Assembly (NCBI GenBank): GCA_039586095.1
Contig: JBDHLB010000021.1
Span: 1-50,438, forward strand
Direction: 5' to 3'
Length of the DNA stretch: 50,438 bases
From: JBDHBD01 sp039586095
Lineage (GTDB): Bacteria > Gemmatimonadota > Gemmatimonadetes > Palauibacterales > Palauibacteraceae
Shown piece by piece: positions 49,194 through 50,438 of this stretch (position 1 is the first letter of the stretch; every line of letters starts with the position of its first letter). The notes below the pieces were generated by a model. That model was given only the letters and a program-made list of their open reading frames with translations. It was not told where the DNA came from and searched no databases. The position numbers were made by a program, and so were the translations under genes.

Positions 49194-50384
49194 TCAGGTG
49201 CGGTCGTCTTCGCCGAACTGCCGCAGGAACCGTCGGTCGATTCGGTCCTTGAGCCACAGGCTCGCGCGACCCAGCCAGTACAGCCGCCCGCGCGCGGCCA
49301 GCGCCCTTCCGTCTCCCAGGTTGAGAATCGATAGATAGCGACGCTGGGGCACGTAGCGCCGCAGCCCGGCCGGTGTCCCGGCGCCCGCACCGCTCGATCG
49401 TTCCCCCCCGGCCGCCTCGGATCGCACAGCGCCATCCAGCACGGCCAGAATGTTGTGCGTGAGGATAGGCGCCTGACGCACCGCGAACACGCCGAGCCGC
49501 GGGAGTGCGTGCCCCGTCACGTGAATGCAGTCACCCGCACCGAAGATGTGAGGGTGCCCCTCTACCTGAAGGGTTCCACCGACCCGTAGACCGCCATCCC
49601 GATCGCATGGCAGCCCCATCGCTTCGAGGAACGCGGGTGGCCTGAGGCCGGTCGCGGCCAGGATGAAATCGGCTGGCCACTCCCGCCCATCGGCCGTCCG
49701 TACGCCCCCCGCGCGCACGGCTACGACCTCACATTCGGTCTCGATCTCGACCCCCTGGTGCTCGAGAAAGGCCCACAGCTTCCGGCCCGCGCCGGGAGGG
49801 AGTTCTTTCGCCAGCTGTCCCGACCGAGAAAGCAGAATGATGTCGAGGCTCGCTTCGTGACGGCGAGCCAGCGCCGCCACGTTGGCCGCCACCTCGCAGC
49901 CTGTGGCGCCTCCGCCGATCACGACGACGCGGGGCGGACGCCCCGCGGTGATCGTCAGCGTAGTCTCCAGGGTTTGCCGTAACCGCCAGAGGTTCTCGAC
50001 CGGTTTCACGAGCCACGCATGCTGCTCGGCTCCCGGCGCTCGCCCCGCGTCGATCGTGCTGCCGACATTGAGCGACAGAACGTCGTAGCGCAGCGGATCC
50101 CCTTCGGCCAGCCGAACCGTCCGCGTCCCGGTGTCGAGCCCCACGACGCGATCCCGCAGGAACTCGCCACCGGACCGCCGCATCAGCGGTTCGGGATCCA
50201 CGCGGTCCAGCTCGGCTTCGTACATGCCGCCCAGCACGCCGGTCGCCAGGCCGGAGTACCAGAACACATCCGGATCGACAAGGGTAAGCCGGATACCACG
50301 ACGCGTGATCTGGCTCGCCTGCCGCGCGATTAGCAGGTGGGCGTGGCCGGCGCCGACAAGGACGATGTGGGGTTCGTGCGCCAT
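49194..50384 (-). CDS. FAD/NAD(P)-dependent oxidoreductase (SelD-N-terminal-like / NDH-2-like)
   Basis: 396 residues. An N-terminal FAD-binding loop HIVLVGAGHAHLLIARQ is followed by TLVDPDVFWYSGLATGVLGGMY, a pattern shared with the flavoprotein family that precedes or fuses to SelD. The NAD(P)-binding loop is VVVIGGGATGCEVAANVAAL. The second FAD contact is HIFGAGDCIHVTG. The length and order equal those of type II NADH dehydrogenase-like enzymes, but no C-terminal amphipathic membrane helix is obvious apart from YWLGRASLWLKDRIDRR. The physiological acceptor is unknown. No selD gene is in view. Confidence 0.88.
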   Translation of the reverse strand: MAHEPHIVLVGAGHAHLLIARQASQITRRGIRLTLVDPDVFWYSGLATGVLGGMYEAELDRVDPEPLMRRSGGEFLRDRVVGLDTGTRTVRLAEGDPLRYDVLSLNVGSTIDAGRAPGAEQHAWLVKPVENLWRLRQTLETTLTITAGRPPRVVVIGGGATGCEVAANVAALARRHEASLDIILLSRSGQLAKELPPGAGRKLWAFLEHQGVEIETECEVVAVRAGGVRTADGREWPADFILAATGLRPPAFLEAMGLPCDRDGGLRVGGTLQVEGHPHIFGAGDCIHVTGHALPRLGVFAVRQAPILTHNILAVLDGAVRSEAAGGERSSGAGAGTPAGLRRYVPQRRYLSILNLGDGRALAARGRLYWLGRASLWLKDRIDRRFLRQFGEDDRT

Positions 50385-50438
50385 GCGTCACTCGCCTATC
50401 TTCGGCTGTCGGCCGGAGCGGGCCGGACGAACAGGCAG
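50385..50438. other. Right edge, start region of the FAD oxidoreductase gene
   Basis: The last 54 bases lie upstream of the minus-strand oxidoreductase start. I see no gene or convincing promoter in them. Confidence 0.4.

Overview
The window is about 50 kb of GC-rich, densely packed bacterial chromosome. The organism looks Gram-negative: it has a SurA-type periplasmic chaperone, an MltD-type lipoprotein transglycosylase, FtsEX-EnvC and a Wzc/Wzx export system. Gene content and style (many GTG starts, tightly coupled genes, a phosphotransferase-RapZ fusion) would fit Gemmatimonadota or a related phylum, but that placement is an inference; no rRNA or other marker was available. I see no tRNA, rRNA, CRISPR array, insertion sequence or prophage.

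Region 1 (1-13 kb) is an exopolysaccharide locus. It holds a partial divergent glycosyltransferase at the left edge; a plus-strand run of GT2, sulfotransferase, Wzx-type flippase, GT4 and membrane GT2; a frameshifted radical SAM/SPASM gene; and a Wzc-type co-polymerase/tyrosine kinase. Next to it lies a two-component system made of a sigma54-type response regulator and a soluble histidine kinase. Region 2 (13-18.8 kb) is mixed: a PTR1/FolM-like reductase, a hexapeptide acyltransferase, a small conserved protein, guaB and an MltD-like transglycosylase. Region 3 (18.8-25.3 kb) returns to polysaccharide functions: a processive GT2 with an AsnB-type amidotransferase, a PHP-domain protein, a UDP-sugar dehydrogenase and a second lytic transglycosylase.

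Region 4 (25.4-38.8 kb, minus strand) is housekeeping: moaC, then a long probable operon DUF58 - BatA/VWA - mfd - surA - pdxA - ftsE - ftsX - envC - holB. Region 5 (38.9-50.4 kb) has an M28 peptidase broken by an internal deletion, YtxH and YihY proteins, smpB, an AmiC-type amidase, pyrK-pyrD, a phosphotransferase-RapZ fusion followed by a MurU-like nucleotidyltransferase, a DUF2784 protein, a quinone oxidoreductase and a FAD-dependent oxidoreductase.

The most interesting signals are four good matches to sigma54 -24/-12 promoters, each placed 5' of a polysaccharide-related transcription unit (wzc, the radical SAM gene, asnB, the PHP gene) and close to a dedicated sigma54 activator. Together they suggest a sigma54-controlled extracellular matrix regulon. 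Next are the AmgK-like kinase fused to a RapZ C-terminal domain beside a MurU-like gene and an amidase, an EnvC-like protein without metal ligands coupled to ftsEX, a pyrK gene with no canonical start codon, and two genes broken by frameshift or deletion.
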